From: Actinomadura sp. DC4
GTDB taxonomy: Bacteria > Actinomycetota > Actinomycetes > Streptosporangiales > Streptosporangiaceae
Length of the DNA: 64,000 nucleotides
Direction of reading: 5' to 3'
Assembly: GCF_030406325.1 (NCBI RefSeq)
Contig: NZ_JAUEQY010000038.1
Location: forward strand, 30,444-94,443
Shown here: positions 31,301 to 41,312 of the stretch, in pieces
Layout: each line of letters starts with the position of its first letter
How positions within the stretch are numbered: the stretch's first letter is position 1
The notes under the pieces: model-generated
The model's input: the letters and a program-made list of their open reading frames with translations, nothing else
What the model was told of the DNA's origin: nothing
Databases searched by the model: none
Translations under genes and position numbers: made by a program

Positions 31301-34300
31301 CGGCCAAAGCAGCACGCCAGTACGCCACCTGACGCGACAACACACCCTCGGCATCGAGCAGCCCCCGCTGCCACAGCGCATAATCCGCGTACTGCACCGG
31401 CAACGGAACCCACTCCGGCGCCCGGCCCTCACACCGTGCCGCGTACGCGTCGGTCAGGTCACGCGCCAGCGGACCCAGCGACCAGCCGTCACTCGCGATG
31501 TGATGCACCACCAGCACCAGCACGTGGCCCTCGGCCCCCGCGTCGAACAGCCAGGCCCGGATCGGCACCTCGGACGACAGGTCGAAGACGTGCGCGCTCG
31601 CCTCCGCCACGGCGCCCTCGGCGAGCTCGGCGGCCGTCAGCTCCCACGACAGGTCGTCGAGCCCGATGACGTGCTGGTACGGCTCGCCGTCGATCGCCGG
31701 GTAGACCGTCCGCAGCACCTCGTGCCGGCCGATCACGTCGCGGAACGCCGCACCGAGCGCGCGCCGGTCGAGGTCGCCGGTCAGCCGCAGTACGACCGGG
31801 CTGTTGTACGTGGCGTTCGGCCCCTCCAGCCGGCCGATGAACCACAGGCGCCGCTGCGCGTACGACAGCGGCACCCGCTCCGGACGCGCGACCAGCGTCA
31901 GGGCCGTGCGCGCCGTGCCGGCGTCGTCCAGCCGTACCGCCAGCCGCGCCACGGTCGGCGCGTCGAACAGGGCGCGCAGCGGCATCTCGACGCCCAGCAC
32001 CGCACGGACGCGGCTCACCAGCCGCGTCGCCAGCAGCGAATGCCCGCCCAGCAGGAAGAAGTCGTCATCGACCCCCACGCCGGACAGCCCGAGGACCTGC
32101 GCGAACACCTGACACAGGAGCTCCTCGCGCACCGTGGCGGGACCGCGGCCCGCGCCGCCCTCGTACTCGGGGGCGGGCAGGGAGCCGCGGTCCAGCTTGC
32201 CGTTGGCGGTCAGCGGCAGCACGTCCAGCACGACCACCGCGGACGGGACCATGTGGCCGGGCAGCCGTTCGGCCGCGAGTGCGCGCAGGGCATCGGGCAG
32301 GTCGTCCGCCGCGCCTGCGGCGACCACGTAGGCGACGAGGCGTCCGCCGCCGGGGGCGTCCTCGCGGAGGACCACCGCGGCCTGGGCGACCTGCGGGTGG
32401 GCGGCCAGTACGGCCTGGATCTCGCCCGGTTCCACGCGGAATCCGCGGATCTTCACCTGCTCGTCCGCCCGGCCCAGGAACTCCAGGGCCCCGTCGGCGC
32501 GCCACCGCGCCACGTCGCCGGTGCGGTACATGCGCCCGCCGTACGGGCACGCGACGAACCGCTCGGCGGTAAGCCCCGGGCGGCCCGCGTACCCGCGCGC
32601 CAGGCCGGCTCCCGCGAGGTACAGCTCGCCCGCCACGCCGGCGGGAACGGGGGCCAGCGCGGCGTCCAGGACGTACACGCGGGTGTTGGCGATCGGGGCG
32701 CCGATCGGCACGGACGTCCCGGTGTGCCCGGGGCGGCACTGCCAGGCCGTCACGTCGACGGAGGCCTCGGTCGGCCCGTACAGGTTGTGCAGCTCGACGC
32801 CGGCGAACCGGGCGAAGAACTCCCGCTCGGCGGCGAGGGACAGCGCCTCACCCGAGCAGATCACGCGCCGCAGGCTCGTACCGTCCGCCACCGCCGGCTC
32901 GGCCAGGAAGGCCTCCAGCATCGACGGCACGAAATGCACCGTCGTCACCCGCCGCTCCCGGATCAGGTCTGCGAGGTAGGAGGGGTCGCGGTGCCCGCCG
33001 GGCCGGGCCAGGACCAACCCGGCCCCGTTCAGGAGCGGCCAGAAGAACTCCCACACCGAGACGTCGAAGCCGAACGGCGTCTTCTGCAGGATCCGGTCCT
33101 CCGGCGTCAGGCCGTACCGCTCCTGCATCCAGGCGAGCCGGTTGACGATGCCGCCGTGCGGGACCAGCACGCCCTTCGGGCGCCCGGTCGAGCCCGACGT
33201 GAAGATCATGTACGCGGGGTTGGCCGCGGTGACCGGCACACCGGGCCGGCTCGCCGGTCGTGCCGCGAGGTCGGCGGCGGTCGCCGGGTCGTCCAGGACG
33301 ATCCGTACGGCGTCGCCGGGCAGCCGTTCCGCCGGCGCGGCCGTGGTCACCACGTGCGCGGCTCCGGCCTCCGCCAGGGTGAGGGCGACGCGGCCGGCGG
33401 GGTGGTCCGGGTCCACCGGCAGGTACGCGGCTCCCGCCTTCAGCACGGCGAGCAGCGTCACGACGAGTTCCACGCCGCGTTCGAGGCAGACGGCGACGAC
33501 CGACTCGACGCCTGCGCCCCGGGCGGCCAGGTGGTGGGCGAGCCGGTTCGCGCGCGCGTCCAGGTCGGCGTACGACACCGTGGTGTCCTCGGCGATCAGC
33601 GCCACCGCGCCGGGGGTCCGCCCGGCCTGGGCCTCGAAGAGGCCGGCGAGCGAGACCGGGGGGATCGCCGCGGCGGTGTCGTTCCACTCGCGTACGACCT
33701 GGTCGCGCGCGTCCTCCTCGAGGATCTCGACGGCCGACAGGCGGGCGTCCGGGTCGTGCTCCAGCGTGGTCACCAGGTTCACGAGACAGGTGTGCAGCAA
33801 CCGGCACACCGCCTCCCCCTCCACCGGCCTCACCGCGTCGACGGTCAGCCCGAACCGCGTGCCCCGGTCCTCGATCGAGATCGTCACCGGGTAGTTGGTC
33901 GCCTCACGCGCCGAGACCGTGCTGATGCCCGCCTCGCCCCGCGCGCGGGTTCGCGGCGCGGTCTGGGGGCTGTGCCGGTAGTTGAACAGAGACGTGAACA
34001 GCGGGGTGCCGCCCGGAACGCCGCCCGCCTGTTGCGCCAGCGCGAGGGGCGCGTGCTCGTGGACCAGGAGTTCGGCGAGCTGACTCCGCAGGCCGTCCAG
34101 CGCCGCGCCCACGCGGGTCCCCCCGAGGCGGACCCGTACCGGCAGCGTGTTGATGAACGGCCCCTGCACCCGATCGGCGCCGGCGCTCATCCGGCCGAAC
34201 AGGACGGTCCCGAAGACCACGTCGTCACGGCCGCTGACCGTGGCCAGGACACGGGCCCAGGCCAGGTGGAAGACGGTCGCGGGGCTCACTCCCAGCCCCC

Positions 34301-37300
34301 GCGCCACCTCCCGTACGCGCGCGCCGACCTCCTCGTCGACCGCGAGGCTCGCCCGCTCGACGTCACCGCCGTCGCCGTGCACGTCCAGCAGCCCGTACGG
34401 CGCCGTGGTCTCCTCGACGTCGCCGAGCAGGCTCGCGAAGTACGCCTCGTGCTCCTCGCGGGAGATCCCGAGCCGCGCCTGGGCGACGAAGTCGCGGAAC
34501 GGCGGTGGTTCCGGCAGCGACCCCTCGTTCCCGGACAGGATCGCGCCGAGCTCGCTGAGGAGCAGGTCCTGGGCCATGTGGTCCTGCACCAGGTGGTGCA
34601 TGCGCAGCAGGGCCAGCCACCGGCCGGTGCCCGGCTCGGCGGCGGCCCGTACGTCGATCAGCGGTGCGCGGCCGAGGTCCATCCCGGGCCCGCCGGCCGC
34701 GAGCAACCGCGCCTCGGGATCGGCGTCGCCGGCGTCGAGCACGACCTCCTCGACCGGCAGGACGGCGCGGCGGAGCACGACCTGGACCGGCTCGGGCAGC
34801 CCGTCCCAGACGATCGCGGTGCGGTAGATGTCGTGCCGGTCGATCACTCGTTGCAGCGCGCCCAGGAAGGCGTCCAGCCGCTCCCGCGCCTCGAACCGGA
34901 GCACCCTCGGCAGCACGTACGCGTCCGGGCCACCGCCCGCCATCAGATGGTGGAAGAACAACCCCTCCTGCAGCGGCGCCAGCGGGTAGACGTCCGCGAC
35001 GTTCGCCGCGCCGCCCTCCACCGCCGCGACGACGCGTGCGACGCCGACGGCCGACAGGTCCACCAGCGGCAGCATGTCCGGGGTGATCTCACGGGCGTCC
35101 GGAGGGATGCGGTTCGGCGGGACGGCCACCTCGGCCGGGCCCGCCGCCGACGCGAGACCCGCCGGCGTCGGGGTCTGGAACAGCGCCCGTACCGACACCG
35201 ACAGGCCGCGTCCCCGCAGCAGTTCCACCAGCCGGACCGCCAGCAGCGAATGCCCGCCCAGCTTGAAGAAGTCGTCCTCGACGCCCACGCGTTCCAGGCC
35301 CAGCACCTCGGCGAAGGCCTGGCAGAGCACTTCCTCCTGCAGCGTCGCCGGGCCACGGCCCGTACCGGCGTGGTAGTCGGGTTCGGGCAGCGCGGCGCGG
35401 TCCAGCTTCTTGCTCATCGTGAGCGGCAGCGCGTCCAGGACGACGAAGGCCGCGGGCACCATGTGGCCGGGCAGCCGCTCGGCCGCCAGGTCGTGTACGG
35501 CGGCGGTCAGTGCCCCGTCGTCCCGGCCCGGGCCGGCCGGTACGAGGTAGGCGACCAGGCGTTTCTCCCCCGGGGTGTCCTCACGGACGACGACGGCGGC
35601 CTGGGCGACCTGCGGGTGGGCGGCCAGCGCGGACTGGACCTCGCCGGGTTCGATGCGGAACCCGCGGATCTTGACCTGCTCATCGGCCCGGCCCGCGAAC
35701 ACCAACCGGCCCTCGGCAGTCCAGCGGGCCAGATCCCCGGTCCGGTACATCCGCCCGCCGAACGGGCACGCGACGAACCGCTCGGCCGTCCACCCCGGAC
35801 GACCCACATAGCCGCGAGCCAGCTGCGCACCGGCGATGTACACCTCACCGGCCACACCCACCGGCACCGGCCTGAGGAACGCGTCCAGCACGAACACGCT
35901 CATGCCGGCCACTGGTGACCCCATCGGCACGACCGGGCCCGAGCCGTCCACGGGGCCGGTCGTCACCATGACCGTGGCCTCGGTCGGCCCGTAGGTGTTG
36001 ACCAGACAGCGGCCCCGCGACCACGCACCGGCCTGCGCCCGGCTGATCGGCTCCGAGCCGACCAGTACGCGGGACAGTCCCGGCATCGCGGCCGGGTCGA
36101 GGACCTCCAGCAGGGACGGCCCCACGCTCATGGCCTCGACACCGGTCTCGCGGACGAGCCGGGTGAGCGCGGCCATGTCGGACCGTTCGGCGGACGACGC
36201 CACGACGAGAGTCCCGCCCGCCACCAACGTCACCGCGACGTCGAGCACCGACGCGTCGAAACTGAACGAGGCGAACTGCAACACCCGTACACCGGGCCCG
36301 GCACCCAGCACCGGAACCAGCGCCGCCACGAGATTCGCCAACCCGGCATGCGAGACGGCCACGCCCTTGGGCCGCCCGGTCGAGCCCGACGTGTAGATCA
36401 CGTACGCCAGTTGTTCCGGCCGTACCCGGACGCGACGCAGGTCCGCCGATGCCGGCCCGGGGCGCCCCAGGACGACTTCGGCGCCGCTGTCGGCGAGCAT
36501 GAACTCCAGGCGTTCCGCCGGATAGTCGGGGTCCAGCGGCACGTAGGCCCCGCCGGCCTTCCAGACCCCCAGAATCGCCGCCACCATCTCGACACCGCGC
36601 GGCAGGCAGAGCCCGACGACCGACTCCGCGCCCACGCCCTGACCGCGCAGCCCGTGCGCCACGTGTTCGGCCCGCGCGTCCAGCTCCGCGTACGAGACCC
36701 GCTCGTCCTCGCAGATCACCGCCACCGCGTCCGGAGTCCGCGCCACCTGCGCGGCGAACAGGTCCGGCACCACACCGGCGGGCTCGGCGACCGGTCTGTT
36801 CCACTCCACCAGCACACGGTTCCGCTCGGCCTCGTCCATCACCTCGACGCCGCCGGCCCGGATGCCCGGCTCCGCGGACACGGTCGCGATCGACCGGTTC
36901 AGCCAGGCCGCGAACCGCGGAGCCGTGTCCGCGTCGAAGACGTCGGCGGAGGTGACCACCACACCGCGCAGCCCGGCCGGGGCGCCGTCGGCGTCGAAGA
37001 CCTCGGCGAGGGTGACCTCCAGGTCGAACTTGGCCGCCGACTCCGTCTCCCGCGGCGCGGCCGGCCGTACCCCACCGGCCTCGACGCCGGGCAGGTCCAG
37101 CGCGGCCTGGGCGTTGTTCTGCAGGGTCAGCATCACCTGGAACAGCGGATGCCGCGCCATCGACCGGACCGGCGCGAGCTCCTCGACCAGCCGCTCGAAC
37201 GGCACGTCCTGATGCGCGTACGCCCCCAGACTCGCCTCCCGCACCCGGCCCAGCAACTCCGCGAACGACGGATCACCCGACACATCGGCACGGACGACCA

Positions 37301-40300
37301 GCGTGTTCACGAAGAAACCGACCAGATCGTCCAGCGCCTCGTCCAGCCGGCCGGCGGTCGCCACGCCGATCGGGAGGTCCGTCCCCGCGCCCAGCCGCGA
37401 CAGGGTCAGGGCGAGCGCGGCCTGCAGGGTCATGAAGACGGTCACGCCCTCGGCGCGGGCCAGCTCCCGCAGCCGCGCGTGCACCTCGGCGGGCAGTTCG
37501 AGGGGGACCCGGTGACCGCGGTGTGAGGCGACCGCCGGGCGCGGCCGGTCGTACGGGAGCGCCAGTTCCGCCGGGGCGCCGGCGAGCGCGTCCCGCCAGT
37601 ACGCCACCTGGCGCGACAGCAGGCCGCCGGGGTCGGACTCGGCGCCGAGCAGGTCCCGCTGCCACAGCGCGTAGTCCGCGTACTGCACGGGCAGAGGAGC
37701 CCACGCGGGTGCCCGCCCCTTGCGCCGCGCCGCGTACGCGACGGACACGTCCCGGGCGAGCGGCCGCATCGACCAGCCGTCGCTCGCGATGTGGTGCACC
37801 ACCAGCACGAGGACGTGCTCACCGGAGCCGGCGTCGAACAGCCACGCCTTGATCGGCACCTCGGCGGACAGGTCGAAGAGGTGCCGGCCCGCCTCCGCGA
37901 CGGCGGCGTCCGGGTCGTCCGTCTGGGCGACCGTGAGGTCCCAGGAGAACGTGTCGAGGTCGACGACGCGCTGGTACGGCTCGCCGCCGGTGGCTGCGAA
38001 GACCGTTCGCAGCACCTCGTGCCGGCCCAGCACGTCACGCAGCGCCGTGCCCAGCGCCGCGCGGTCCAGCTCGCCGGACAGGCGCAGCGCGATCGAGCCG
38101 TTGTAGGTGGCGCTCGGCCCCTCCAACTGCGTCAGGAACCACAGCCGCCGCTGCGCGTACGAGAGCGGCAGCCGCTCCGGGCGCGCCATCGGCACGAGCG
38201 CGGCACGCGCCGCGTCCGCGCCGGCCGACCGCGCGGCGAGGCCCGCGGGCGTGGGCGCCTCGAACAGCGCCCGTACGGTCAGCTCCACGCCAAGGACGGC
38301 GCGGACCCGGCTCACCAGCCGCGTCGCCAGCAGTGAGTGCCCGCCGAGGGCGAAGAAGTCGTCCTCGACGCCGACGCGTTCGAGGCCGAGCACCTCGGCG
38401 AAGGCCTGGCAGAGCAGCTCCTCGGCCGCGGTGACCGGGGCGCGGCCGGTGTCCACCACGTAGCCGGGCGCGGGCAGTGCCCGCCGGTCGAGTTTGCCGT
38501 TGGTGGTGATCGGCAGCGCCGCCATGGTCACGACGGCGGACGGCACCATGTACGGGGGCAGCCGGGTGGCCGCGGCGTCGCGCAGGGCGGCGGCCAGGGC
38601 GGGATCGTCCCGGCCGGCCGGGACGACGTAGGCGACGAGGCGCTTGTCGCCCGGAACGTCCTCGCGCGCGACCACGGCGACCTGCGCCACCTCCGGGTGG
38701 GCGGCCAGCACCGCCTCCACCTCGCCGGGCTCGATCCGCGAGCCACGGATCTTCACCTGCTCGTCGGCGCGCCCGGCGAACACCAGCCGGCCGTCGGCCC
38801 GCCACCGGACCAGGTCCCCGGTCCGGTACATCCGCTCGCCCGGCTCGCCGAACGGGCACGCCACGAAGCGCTCGGCGGTCAGCCCGGACCGTCCGGCGTA
38901 GCCGCGCGCCAGTCCCGCGCCGGCCACGTACAGCTCGCCGACCACGCCCACCGGTACCGGGTGGAGGCTCTCGTCCAGGGCGAACACGCGCGTGTTGAGC
39001 ACCGGCCGGCCGATCGGCACGTCACCGGAGTCCGGGTCGCACCGCCACAGCGTGGCGTCCACCGTCGTCTCGGCCGGCCCGTAGGAGTTGAACATCCGGC
39101 GGCCGGGCGCCCACCGTTTCATGAGTTCTGCGGAGGTCGCCTCGCCGGCCACGACCAGGACGGTCTCCGGGGAGATCGACGTCTCGGGCAGGGTCGCCAG
39201 GACGGCCGGGGGCAGGGTCACGTGCGACACGCGTTCGCTCGCCAGCAGCGCCGGCAGGACGCCGCCGAGGCGCCGGTCCCGTGGGATGACGACGAGCGTG
39301 CCGCCGGACAGGAGCGTCATCATCCACTCCCAGCCGAACGTGTCGAACGCCGCCGAGGCGAACTGCCCGACTCGGGCGCCGGGGCCGACTCCCAGGTGGC
39401 GGACGTGGTTCGCCACCATGCTCGCCACCCCGGCGTGGGAGACCAGCACGCCCTTCGGGCGGCCCGTCGACCCGGAGGTGTAGATCACGTACGCCGGGGA
39501 GGCCGGTGCCGGCGGGGTGACGGCGCCCGGTTCCGCGCGGGCCGTCGCGGGGTCGTCCACGACCAGGCGCGCGACGTCGGAGGGCAGGGTCCCGTCCCAC
39601 GCCTCCGTCGTCACCACGGTCCGGACACCCGCGTCGTCCAGCATGTACGCGACGCGCTCGGCGGGGTGCTCGGCGTCGAGCAGGAGGTACGCGCCGCCCG
39701 CCTTGAGCACGGCCAGGAGGGCGACCATCAGGTCGGCGCCCCGCTCCATGGCGACCGCGACGACCGTCTCCGGCCCGGTCCCGTGGCGGGCCAGCAGGCC
39801 GGCGAGCCGGTTCGCCCGCGCGTCCAGATCCGCGTACGACACCTCGGTGCCGTCGGCCACGATCGCGATCGCCTCCGGCGTACGCGCCACCTGGGCCGCG
39901 AACAGCTCCGGCGCGGTCGAGGCCGGGACCTCCGCCGCGGTGTCGTTCCAGCCGACGAGGAGCGTCCGCCGCTCCGCCGGGTCCAGCACGTCGACCGCGC
40001 GCACGCGTACCGCCGGGTCCCCGGCCACCGCCGCGAGCACGCGGGCCCAGCCATCGGCGAGCCGGTCGGCGGTGCGCTCGTCGAACAGGTCGGCCGCCAC
40101 CGTCACCGTGCCGCGTAACCCGGCCGGGGCACCCGTGGCGTCGTGGACCTCGCCGGCGGTGACCTCGAGGTCGAACTTGGCGGCGGTTTCGCCGCCGGCC
40201 AGGCCGGACACCGCGAGGCCGGGCAGGCTCAGCTCGGCCGCCCCGGTGTTCTGCAGCGTCAGCATCACCTGGAACAGCGGGTGGCGGGCCAGCGAGCGGG

Positions 40301-41312
40301 CCGGGGCCAGCTCCTCCACCAGCCGCTCGAACGGCACGTCCTGGTGTTCGAGCGCGCCCAGCGCCACCTCGCGTACCCGGTCCAGCACCTCGGTGTACGC
40401 CGGGTCGCCGGACAGGTCGACGCGCATGACGAGCGTGTTGACGAAGAAGCCGACCAGGTCATGGAGGGCCCGGTCGGTACGGCCGGCGATCGCGGTGCCG
40501 ATCGGGACGTCCGTGCCGGCTCCGAAGCGCGACAGGAGCACGGCGAGGCCGGCCTGCAGCACCATGAACAGGCTCATGCGCCGCTCGCGCGCGATGGCGA
40601 GCAGCCGCGCGTGGACGTCCGCCGGGATCTCGAAGGGGACCTGGTGCCCGCGGTAGGACGGCATCGCGGGACGTGGCCGGTCGGCCGGCAGTGTGAGCTC
40701 CTCCGGGGCGCCGGCCAGCCTTTCCCGCCAGTACGTGAGCTGCCGGGACAGGACGCTCCGCGGGTCGTCCTCGTCGCCGAGCAGCTCGCGCTGCCACAGG
40801 GTGTAGTCGGCGTACTGCACCGGCAGCGGCTTCCAGACCGGCGCCCGGCCCTCGCGCCGCGCCGCGTACGCCTTCGACAGGTCCTTTGCCAGCGGCCCCG
40901 CCGACCAGCCGTCCCAGGCGATGTGATGGACCTGGACGACGAGCACGTGCTCATCCGGGCGTTCCGCGAACAGCCAGGCCCGCAGCGGGATGTCGGCGGC
41001 GAGGTCGAAGGTGCGCCGTACGGCGGTCGCGACCGCCGCCGGCATCTCCTCCGCCGGCACGTCGGCGACGGCCAGGTCGAAGCCGGTCTCGTCCACCGGC
41101 ACGATCTGCTGGTACGGCTCGCCGTCGCGTTCGGGAAAGACCGTGCGCAGCACCTCGTGCCGGGCGAGCACGTCCCGGAGCGCCGCGGCGAGCGCCGCCC
41201 GGTCGAGGTCGCCGGACAGGCGCATGATGATGGAGCGGTTGTAGGCGCGGTTCGGCCCGCCGAGCTGGGCGAGGAACCAGAGCCGGCGCTGGGCGAATGA
41301 AAGCGGGATCAT
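18588..41312 (-). CDS. NRPS, seven modules with terminal thioesterase
   Basis: A 7574-residue synthetase, the last of the assembly line. Domain order is C-A-T, LCL-A-T, dual C/E-A-T, LCL-A-T, dual C/E-A-T, LCL-A-T, dual C/E-A-T-TE. Carrier serines fall near residues 993, 2022, 3092, 4122, 5185, 6228 and 7291. The thioesterase has GWSFGG (Ser7420) and a catalytic His near 7549. Specificity codes read by eye are DTWTVASVD, DALSLGTVM, Ser, Val, Val, Asp and DNLSEGTVD. D configuration is set by dual C/E domains at residues two, four and six of this protein. The start ATG overlaps the stop of the upstream NRPS gene and has an AGGAGGAG site inside that gene. It lacks a separate E, methylation or reductase domain. 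Release by macrolactonisation or hydrolysis cannot be told from sequence. Confidence 0.95.
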   Translation of the reverse strand: MIPLSFAQRRLWFLAQLGGPNRAYNRSIIMRLSGDLDRAALAAALRDVLARHEVLRTVFPERDGEPYQQIVPVDETGFDLAVADVPAEEMPAAVATAVRRTFDLAADIPLRAWLFAERPDEHVLVVQVHHIAWDGWSAGPLAKDLSKAYAARREGRAPVWKPLPVQYADYTLWQRELLGDEDDPRSVLSRQLTYWRERLAGAPEELTLPADRPRPAMPSYRGHQVPFEIPADVHARLLAIARERRMSLFMVLQAGLAVLLSRFGAGTDVPIGTAIAGRTDRALHDLVGFFVNTLVMRVDLSGDPAYTEVLDRVREVALGALEHQDVPFERLVEELAPARSLARHPLFQVMLTLQNTGAAELSLPGLAVSGLAGGETAAKFDLEVTAGEVHDATGAPAGLRGTVTVAADLFDERTADRLADGWARVLAAVAGDPAVRVRAVDVLDPAERRTLLVGWNDTAAEVPASTAPELFAAQVARTPEAIAIVADGTEVSYADLDARANRLAGLLARHGTGPETVVAVAMERGADLMVALLAVLKAGGAYLLLDAEHPAERVAYMLDDAGVRTVVTTEAWDGTLPSDVARLVVDDPATARAEPGAVTPPAPASPAYVIYTSGSTGRPKGVLVSHAGVASMVANHVRHLGVGPGARVGQFASAAFDTFGWEWMMTLLSGGTLVVIPRDRRLGGVLPALLASERVSHVTLPPAVLATLPETSISPETVLVVAGEATSAELMKRWAPGRRMFNSYGPAETTVDATLWRCDPDSGDVPIGRPVLNTRVFALDESLHPVPVGVVGELYVAGAGLARGYAGRSGLTAERFVACPFGEPGERMYRTGDLVRWRADGRLVFAGRADEQVKIRGSRIEPGEVEAVLAAHPEVAQVAVVAREDVPGDKRLVAYVVPAGRDDPALAAALRDAAATRLPPYMVPSAVVTMAALPITTNGKLDRRALPAPGYVVDTGRAPVTAAEELLCQAFAEVLGLERVGVEDDFFALGGHSLLATRLVSRVRAVLGVELTVRALFEAPTPAGLAARSAGADAARAALVPMARPERLPLSYAQRRLWFLTQLEGPSATYNGSIALRLSGELDRAALGTALRDVLGRHEVLRTVFAATGGEPYQRVVDLDTFSWDLTVAQTDDPDAAVAEAGRHLFDLSAEVPIKAWLFDAGSGEHVLVLVVHHIASDGWSMRPLARDVSVAYAARRKGRAPAWAPLPVQYADYALWQRDLLGAESDPGGLLSRQVAYWRDALAGAPAELALPYDRPRPAVASHRGHRVPLELPAEVHARLRELARAEGVTVFMTLQAALALTLSRLGAGTDLPIGVATAGRLDEALDDLVGFFVNTLVVRADVSGDPSFAELLGRVREASLGAYAHQDVPFERLVEELAPVRSMARHPLFQVMLTLQNNAQAALDLPGVEAGGVRPAAPRETESAAKFDLEVTLAEVFDADGAPAGLRGVVVTSADVFDADTAPRFAAWLNRSIATVSAEPGIRAGGVEVMDEAERNRVLVEWNRPVAEPAGVVPDLFAAQVARTPDAVAVICEDERVSYAELDARAEHVAHGLRGQGVGAESVVGLCLPRGVEMVAAILGVWKAGGAYVPLDPDYPAERLEFMLADSGAEVVLGRPGPASADLRRVRVRPEQLAYVIYTSGSTGRPKGVAVSHAGLANLVAALVPVLGAGPGVRVLQFASFSFDASVLDVAVTLVAGGTLVVASSAERSDMAALTRLVRETGVEAMSVGPSLLEVLDPAAMPGLSRVLVGSEPISRAQAGAWSRGRCLVNTYGPTEATVMVTTGPVDGSGPVVPMGSPVAGMSVFVLDAFLRPVPVGVAGEVYIAGAQLARGYVGRPGWTAERFVACPFGGRMYRTGDLARWTAEGRLVFAGRADEQVKIRGFRIEPGEVQSALAAHPQVAQAAVVVREDTPGEKRLVAYLVPAGPGRDDGALTAAVHDLAAERLPGHMVPAAFVVLDALPLTMSKKLDRAALPEPDYHAGTGRGPATLQEEVLCQAFAEVLGLERVGVEDDFFKLGGHSLLAVRLVELLRGRGLSVSVRALFQTPTPAGLASAAGPAEVAVPPNRIPPDAREITPDMLPLVDLSAVGVARVVAAVEGGAANVADVYPLAPLQEGLFFHHLMAGGGPDAYVLPRVLRFEARERLDAFLGALQRVIDRHDIYRTAIVWDGLPEPVQVVLRRAVLPVEEVVLDAGDADPEARLLAAGGPGMDLGRAPLIDVRAAAEPGTGRWLALLRMHHLVQDHMAQDLLLSELGAILSGNEGSLPEPPPFRDFVAQARLGISREEHEAYFASLLGDVEETTAPYGLLDVHGDGGDVERASLAVDEEVGARVREVARGLGVSPATVFHLAWARVLATVSGRDDVVFGTVLFGRMSAGADRVQGPFINTLPVRVRLGGTRVGAALDGLRSQLAELLVHEHAPLALAQQAGGVPGGTPLFTSLFNYRHSPQTAPRTRARGEAGISTVSAREATNYPVTISIEDRGTRFGLTVDAVRPVEGEAVCRLLHTCLVNLVTTLEHDPDARLSAVEILEEDARDQVVREWNDTAAAIPPVSLAGLFEAQAGRTPGAVALIAEDTTVSYADLDARANRLAHHLAARGAGVESVVAVCLERGVELVVTLLAVLKAGAAYLPVDPDHPAGRVALTLAEAGAAHVVTTAAPAERLPGDAVRIVLDDPATAADLAARPASRPGVPVTAANPAYMIFTSGSTGRPKGVLVPHGGIVNRLAWMQERYGLTPEDRILQKTPFGFDVSVWEFFWPLLNGAGLVLARPGGHRDPSYLADLIRERRVTTVHFVPSMLEAFLAEPAVADGTSLRRVICSGEALSLAAEREFFARFAGVELHNLYGPTEASVDVTAWQCRPGHTGTSVPIGAPIANTRVYVLDAALAPVPAGVAGELYLAGAGLARGYAGRPGLTAERFVACPYGGRMYRTGDVARWRADGALEFLGRADEQVKIRGFRVEPGEIQAVLAAHPQVAQAAVVLREDAPGGGRLVAYVVAAGAADDLPDALRALAAERLPGHMVPSAVVVLDVLPLTANGKLDRGSLPAPEYEGGAGRGPATVREELLCQVFAQVLGLSGVGVDDDFFLLGGHSLLATRLVSRVRAVLGVEMPLRALFDAPTVARLAVRLDDAGTARTALTLVARPERVPLSYAQRRLWFIGRLEGPNATYNSPVVLRLTGDLDRRALGAAFRDVIGRHEVLRTVYPAIDGEPYQHVIGLDDLSWELTAAELAEGAVAEASAHVFDLSSEVPIRAWLFDAGAEGHVLVLVVHHIASDGWSLGPLARDLTDAYAARCEGRAPEWVPLPVQYADYALWQRGLLDAEGVLSRQVAYWRAALAGVPEELSLPFDRPRPAVASHEGYRVPLELPAQVHARLREVARAEGVTVFMVVQAALAMMLSRLGAGVDVPVGSAVAGRLDEALDDLVGFFVNTLVIRSDLSGDPSFGELLGRVREASLGAYAHQDVPFERLVEELAPARSMARHPLFQVMLTLQNNDSTELRLPGLRVGGLTTGTATAKFDLEIALTEAFDAGGAPAGVRGAVTVAADVFDAESAVRIAGWFGRVAEVVTAAPETRLSGVDLMGPEERRRVLQEWPGTAVELSGRSLPELFEAQAAATPGHTAVTSTDATLTYAELNARANRLAWSLVERGVGPEDLVGVALERSPELVVALLAVLKAGAAYLPIDGDHPAERVAFMLEDAAPAVILTEMEALEGFSDANPPTRVGPAHPAYVNYTSGSTGTPKAVVVPHRAVERLVHGPDFVRWEVDDVVAQMAPVSFDAATLEIWGPLLNGAAVAIVPPGRFSPSDLKAFLAEYRVTVLWLTAGLFHEAVDADVESFAGLRYLLAGGDVLSVPRCRTVLERLPQVRLLNGYGPTENTTFTTVGRVTAEDLDRGTGVPIGPPITNTHTYVLDEALRPVPVGVAGELYVTGAGLARGYLGRPGLTAERFVACPFGGRMYRVGDLVRWLPDGRLDFLGRTDDQVKIRGFRIEPGEVEAVLLAHPGVSQVAVVVREDTPGKKRLVAYLVPAEPGDDPEALSASVRERAAERLPAYMVPSATVTLKTLPLNPNGKLDRRALPAPEFHAGAGRGPATLEEEVLCRAFAEVLGLERVGVEDDFFKLGGHSLLAVRLVELLRGRGVGVSVRALFDSPTPAGLAGASGPDEVVVPPNRIPADATEITPDMLPLVDLTPADLERVVAAVEGGAANVADVYPLAPLQEGLFFHHLMADGGTDAYVVRRVLRFDARERLDAFLGALQRVIDRHDIYRTAIVWDGLPEPVQVVARHAALPVTEAAVDNEDAAERLRASAGATMDVGRAPLVDVHTAAEPGTGRWLAVLRMHHLVQDHLAQDVLIEELGAILAGHEGRLREPLPFRDFVAQARLGISREEHEAYFAGLLGDVEETTAPYGLLDVHGDGSGVTRARLGVDEHTGTRVREVARTLGVSPATIFHLAWARVLATVSGRDDVVFGTVLFGRMSAGAGADRVQGPFINTLPVRVRLGETGVGAALEDLRGQLAELLVHEHASLALAQQAGGVPGGTPLFASLFNYRHGQAPGTPSPGQGATGISTVSTLEATNYPVTVSVEDRGTRFGLTVDAVEPVDGEAVCRLLATGLRNVVAALEEEPQRRLSAVDIVDETERDQVVRGWNDTAVAMPGCGVHTLVSERAWVHPDAVAVESGDVRVSYAELDARANRIAHALRAAGVCRGSLVGVCMERGADVVAVLLGVWKAGAGYVPLDPGYPAERLGFMIADAGVRVVVTQENLAPDLPELDGTVLPVEGIDASQPDTDPGVETGGGDVAYVMFTSGSTGRPKGVVVEHRSIVRLVWGQRFAEFTADGVHLLLAPLAFDASTFELWGALVHGGRLVVAPPGVVDVAGLGDLVAGGVRSLWLTASFFNAVVDEKPDVLAGLDRLLVGGEALSVPHVRAAQRAVPGLRLVNGYGPTETTTFACTHAIPEPPEGARSVPIGGPIANTQVYVLDAGLEPVPVGVAGELYIGGAGLARGYLARPGLTAERFVACPYGGRMYRSGDVVRWTNEGTLEFTGRADEQVKIRGFRIEPGEVQAVLAAHPRVAQAAVVVRQEGPGEKRLIAYVVPAGPGEPADVIRAFAAERLPDHMVPSAVVVLDALPLTPNGKLDRRALPLPDHATPGDARRPVTAAEEILCQAFADVLGLDAVGVEDDFFALGGHSLLAMRLVSRVRSMLGTELSVRAFFETPTVAGLAARLADAGQARAALVPVVRPERVPLSYAQRRLWFIGRLEGPSATYNIPVALRLTGELDRRALDEALRDVIGRHEVLRTVFAVAGGEPYQKVLGVEETGSVLSTVDVGAGALGDEVAEATGHAFDLAAEPPVKAWLFGTGPDEHVLVLVVHHIAGDGWSMGPLSRDVSVAYAARCEGRAPVWVPLPVQYADYALWQRELLGDERDPGSVLSRQVAYWREELAGAPEELALPFDRPRPAVASHRGHAVRVDVPAGVHTRLREVARAEGVTVFMVLQAAVAVLLNRFGAGTDIPIGSGVAGRLDEALDDLVGCFVNTLVIRSDLSGDPSFAELLGRVREKGLRAYAHQDVPFERLVEELAPVRSLGRQPLFQVILTMQDIASGAGGPGSAASGLQASSLPTGQVGAKFDLSVLVGEKLDAQGAAAGISGLVTGPADLFEAATIQRLADALVRVLSLLVEDPSVRLSAVEALDPAERHRVLVEWNDTATEASPALLPTLLGRQVARVPEAVALVSGDEELSYAELDARANQLARFLRAQGVGAESVVGVCLPRGLEMVTAIVGVWKAGAAYVPIDPGQPAERVAFVQSDSGAVLTLTSEEVMEDLPAGRHRLVAVDDRLVTAMPPESPQVSIAPGQMAYVIYTSGSTGRPKGVAVTHANLANYVAFVPKRVGFDGPGRYAVLQAQVTDLGNTVVFASLVSGGELHILDEDTVTDPAAVRDYLADRRIDYLKAVPSHVAALGGVLPRRSLVLGGEAASPELVAELLAGECEVFNHYGPTEATIGVATARLTGSGVVPIGRPVGNTRLYVLDARLRPVPVGVAGELYIAGAQLARGYVGRPGLTAERFVACPYGGGRMYRTGDLARWTPEGELVFAGRVDEQVKIRGFRVEPGEVQAVLVAHPQVTQAAVIAGDDQRIVAYVTPADVDAAAIREFAAGRLPEYMVPSAVVALDRLPLASNGKLDRKALPAPDYAAAITSGRAPATVEEEVLCEVFADVLGLDHVGVEDDFFALGGHSLLAVRLVELLRARGVAISVRALFQTPTPEGLAAVAAPETVDVPPNRIPAGATELTSDMLPLVDLTPEQIGRLVAAVDGGAANVADVYPLAPLQEGIFFHHLLQAGTGTDPYASPRVISFDAPERLEAFLHGLQRVIDRHDIYRTAIVWEGLPEPVQVVTRNATLPVTEITLETGDAVEQLLAAGRNRMDLGRAPLIDVHTAAEKEDGRWLAMMRIHHLVQDHTTQDVLLEELRAILSGREASLPAPLPFRDFVAQARLGVSREDHHRYFTDLLRGIDETTAPYGLMDVHGDGSGVVRADLGLDADVSRRVREAARDLAVSPATIFHLAWARVLATVSGRDDVVFGTVLFGRMNAGAGADHVPGLFLNTLPVRVRVDASGVGEALDGLRRQLAELLVHEHAPLSLAQQAAEIPGGGPLFTSIFNYRHSGRRDPAPRQEGPGPRGATFVYVHEATNYPIAVSVDDLPTGFGLTVDAVAPVDPGGLCRLLHTCVDNLVAVLEDGAGGAYAAVEVLEPAEHDRLARGWNDTAPAVPVAEMFAEQAARTPGAPALVAGGAELSYADLDARAERLARLLAGRGVGPETVVAVVLERGVDLLIALLGVLKAGGAYLALDPAQPAGRLAFVLEDARPALTVTGDAGPALPGPVLALGSPECRAALGTTADGPVDRPAPRGEHPAYVVYTSGSTGRPKGVVVTRSGFANTARAGRTRLGTGPGARVAQFASAGFDNFCLEWSIALSAGATLVVVPPGDRLGDELSRFVAEHEITHLSLPPAVLAGLCEDAIPAHVVLEVGGDACPPELITRWAPGRVLFNTYGPTETTVDATAWRCRAGRAEVPIGTPIGGTRAYVLDSRLRPVPAGVTGELYVAGAGVARGYLGRPALTGERFVASPYEAGERMYRTGDLARRTPEGELVFAGRADDQVKIRGFRIEPGEVEAALLADPRVAQAAVVARTDGQDGPRLVGYVVPAVAADDLAASVRSAAAERLPHYMVPAAVVVLDALPLTANGKLDRTALPAPVHAADDGRSRGGSADALEETVREAFAGVLGLPSVGADGDFFALGGHSLLAVSLVERLRAGGVTVALRDVITNPTPNLLIRTLTLSSVRNAADGVLPIRTGGDDPAFFFIHPAGGLSWCYMPFARYVPDGHPLYGLQAQGLDGVSEPAGSVAEMAAEYVRRLRSLQPSGPYHLVGWSFGGTPAHEMAVRLEAEGEDVALILLDAFPPVQGGAARPGAEEQQEVLAERIRAELGHMLGGFSDEEFKLLARVFHNNATIRTEHEYGRFGGDTLILVADEGKAEDFSHDTLWRPHLTRRPAAAGLPCGHSDMARPEMIALAWEAIAQWLRTRKA
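19320..22510 (-). other. Last NRPS gene, module 7: dual C/E-A(DNLSEGTVD)-T
   Basis: Dual C/E domain with FFHHLL and IHHLVQDH. The pocket D-N-L-S-E-G-T-V-D-K comes from [19 protein letters not shown] and [11 protein letters not shown]. Glu at 299 and Asp at 331 suggest a polar or basic side chain, but the code is not one I can assign. This is the C-terminal residue of the peptide. The carrier Ser codon is 19440-19442. Confidence 0.7.
22511..25639 (-). other. Last NRPS gene, module 6: LCL-A(Asp)-T, D-Asp
   Basis: LCL domain with HHIAGDG. The pocket D-L-T-K-V-G-H-I-G-K is the aspartate code. The carrier Ser codon is 22629-22631 and the following dual C/E domain should set D configuration. Confidence 0.88.
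25640..28828 (-). other. Last NRPS gene, module 5: dual C/E-A(Val)-T
   Basis: Dual C/E domain with FFHHLM and MHHLVQDH. The pocket D-A-F-W-L-G-G-T-F-K is valine, but the A domain differs clearly in framework from the other Val domains (FDASTFELW), so it has a separate origin. The carrier serine codon is 25758-25760; the carrier is of the pre-LCL type. Confidence 0.85.
29695..30147 (-). repeat. 453-bp perfect repeat, copy A (Val A-domain core)
   Basis: Identical base for base to 54774-55226, 25,079 bases away. It lies in the Val A domain of module 4 of the last NRPS gene, between about core A3 and A5, and so covers most of the specificity pocket. Confidence 0.9.
31225..31517 (-). repeat. 293-bp perfect repeat, copy A (C domain)
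   Basis: Identical to 53211-53503, in the LCL domain of module 4 of the last NRPS gene. The identity continues with few changes on one side to about 31110. Confidence 0.88.
31920..35128 (-). other. Last NRPS gene, module 3: dual C/E-A(Ser)-T
   Basis: The condensation domain has the N-terminal [10 protein letters not shown] signature and core MHHLVQDH of dual C/E domains, so it epimerises the previous residue before coupling. The pocket D-V-W-H-I-S-L-V-D-K is the serine code. The carrier serine codon is 32037-32039. If the peptide is a depsipeptide, this serine is one candidate for the ester oxygen. Confidence 0.85.
35129..38215 (-). other. Last NRPS gene, module 2: LCL-A(DALSLGTVM)-T, residue becomes D
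   Basis: LCL domain with HHIASDG. The pocket D-A-L-S-L-G-T-V-M-K is identical to that of the first module of the middle NRPS gene, and the two C-A units share long DNA identity. The A10 motif reads SKKLDR where NGKLDR is usual; the catalytic Lys is kept. The carrier (Ser codon 35247-35249) has the [10 protein letters not shown] form that precedes dual C/E domains, so the residue should be D. The substrate is not assigned. Confidence 0.7.
37140..37379 (-). repeat. About 240-bp identical repeat, copy A
   Basis: Identical to about 59101-59341, at the end of the C domain before the DALSLGTVM A domain. It marks the duplication that links module 2 of the last gene with module 1 of the middle gene. 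Confidence 0.75.
38216..41312 (-). other. Last NRPS gene, module 1: C-A(DTWTVASVD)-T
   Basis: The condensation domain is of the LCL kind with core HHIAWDG and begins at the protein's first residues ([11 protein letters not shown]). The A-domain pocket reads D-T-W-T-V-A-S-V-D-K from [19 protein letters not shown] and [11 protein letters not shown]. Ala at 301 and Thr at 278 resemble aromatic-type pockets, but the code is not one I can assign. The carrier serine codon is 38334-38336. Edges between modules are approximate. Confidence 0.7.

Larger units (their letters stand above)
28829..31919 (-). other. Last NRPS gene, module 4: LCL-A(Val)-T, D-Val
   Basis: LCL domain with HHIASDG. The pocket D-A-L-W-L-G-G-T-F-K is a valine code. 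The carrier Ser codon is 28947-28949 and the carrier is of the pre-dual-C/E type. Its DNA is mosaic: part of the C domain is identical to module 3 of the middle NRPS gene, and part of the A domain to module 2 of that gene. Confidence 0.85.

Noticed and set aside
29316..35918. Very long open frame (2200 codons) on the plus strand, and similar ones opposite all NRPS genes
   Set aside because: High-GC shadow frame of the NRPS gene: composition dominated by Arg, Gly, Asp and His, with no domain pattern.
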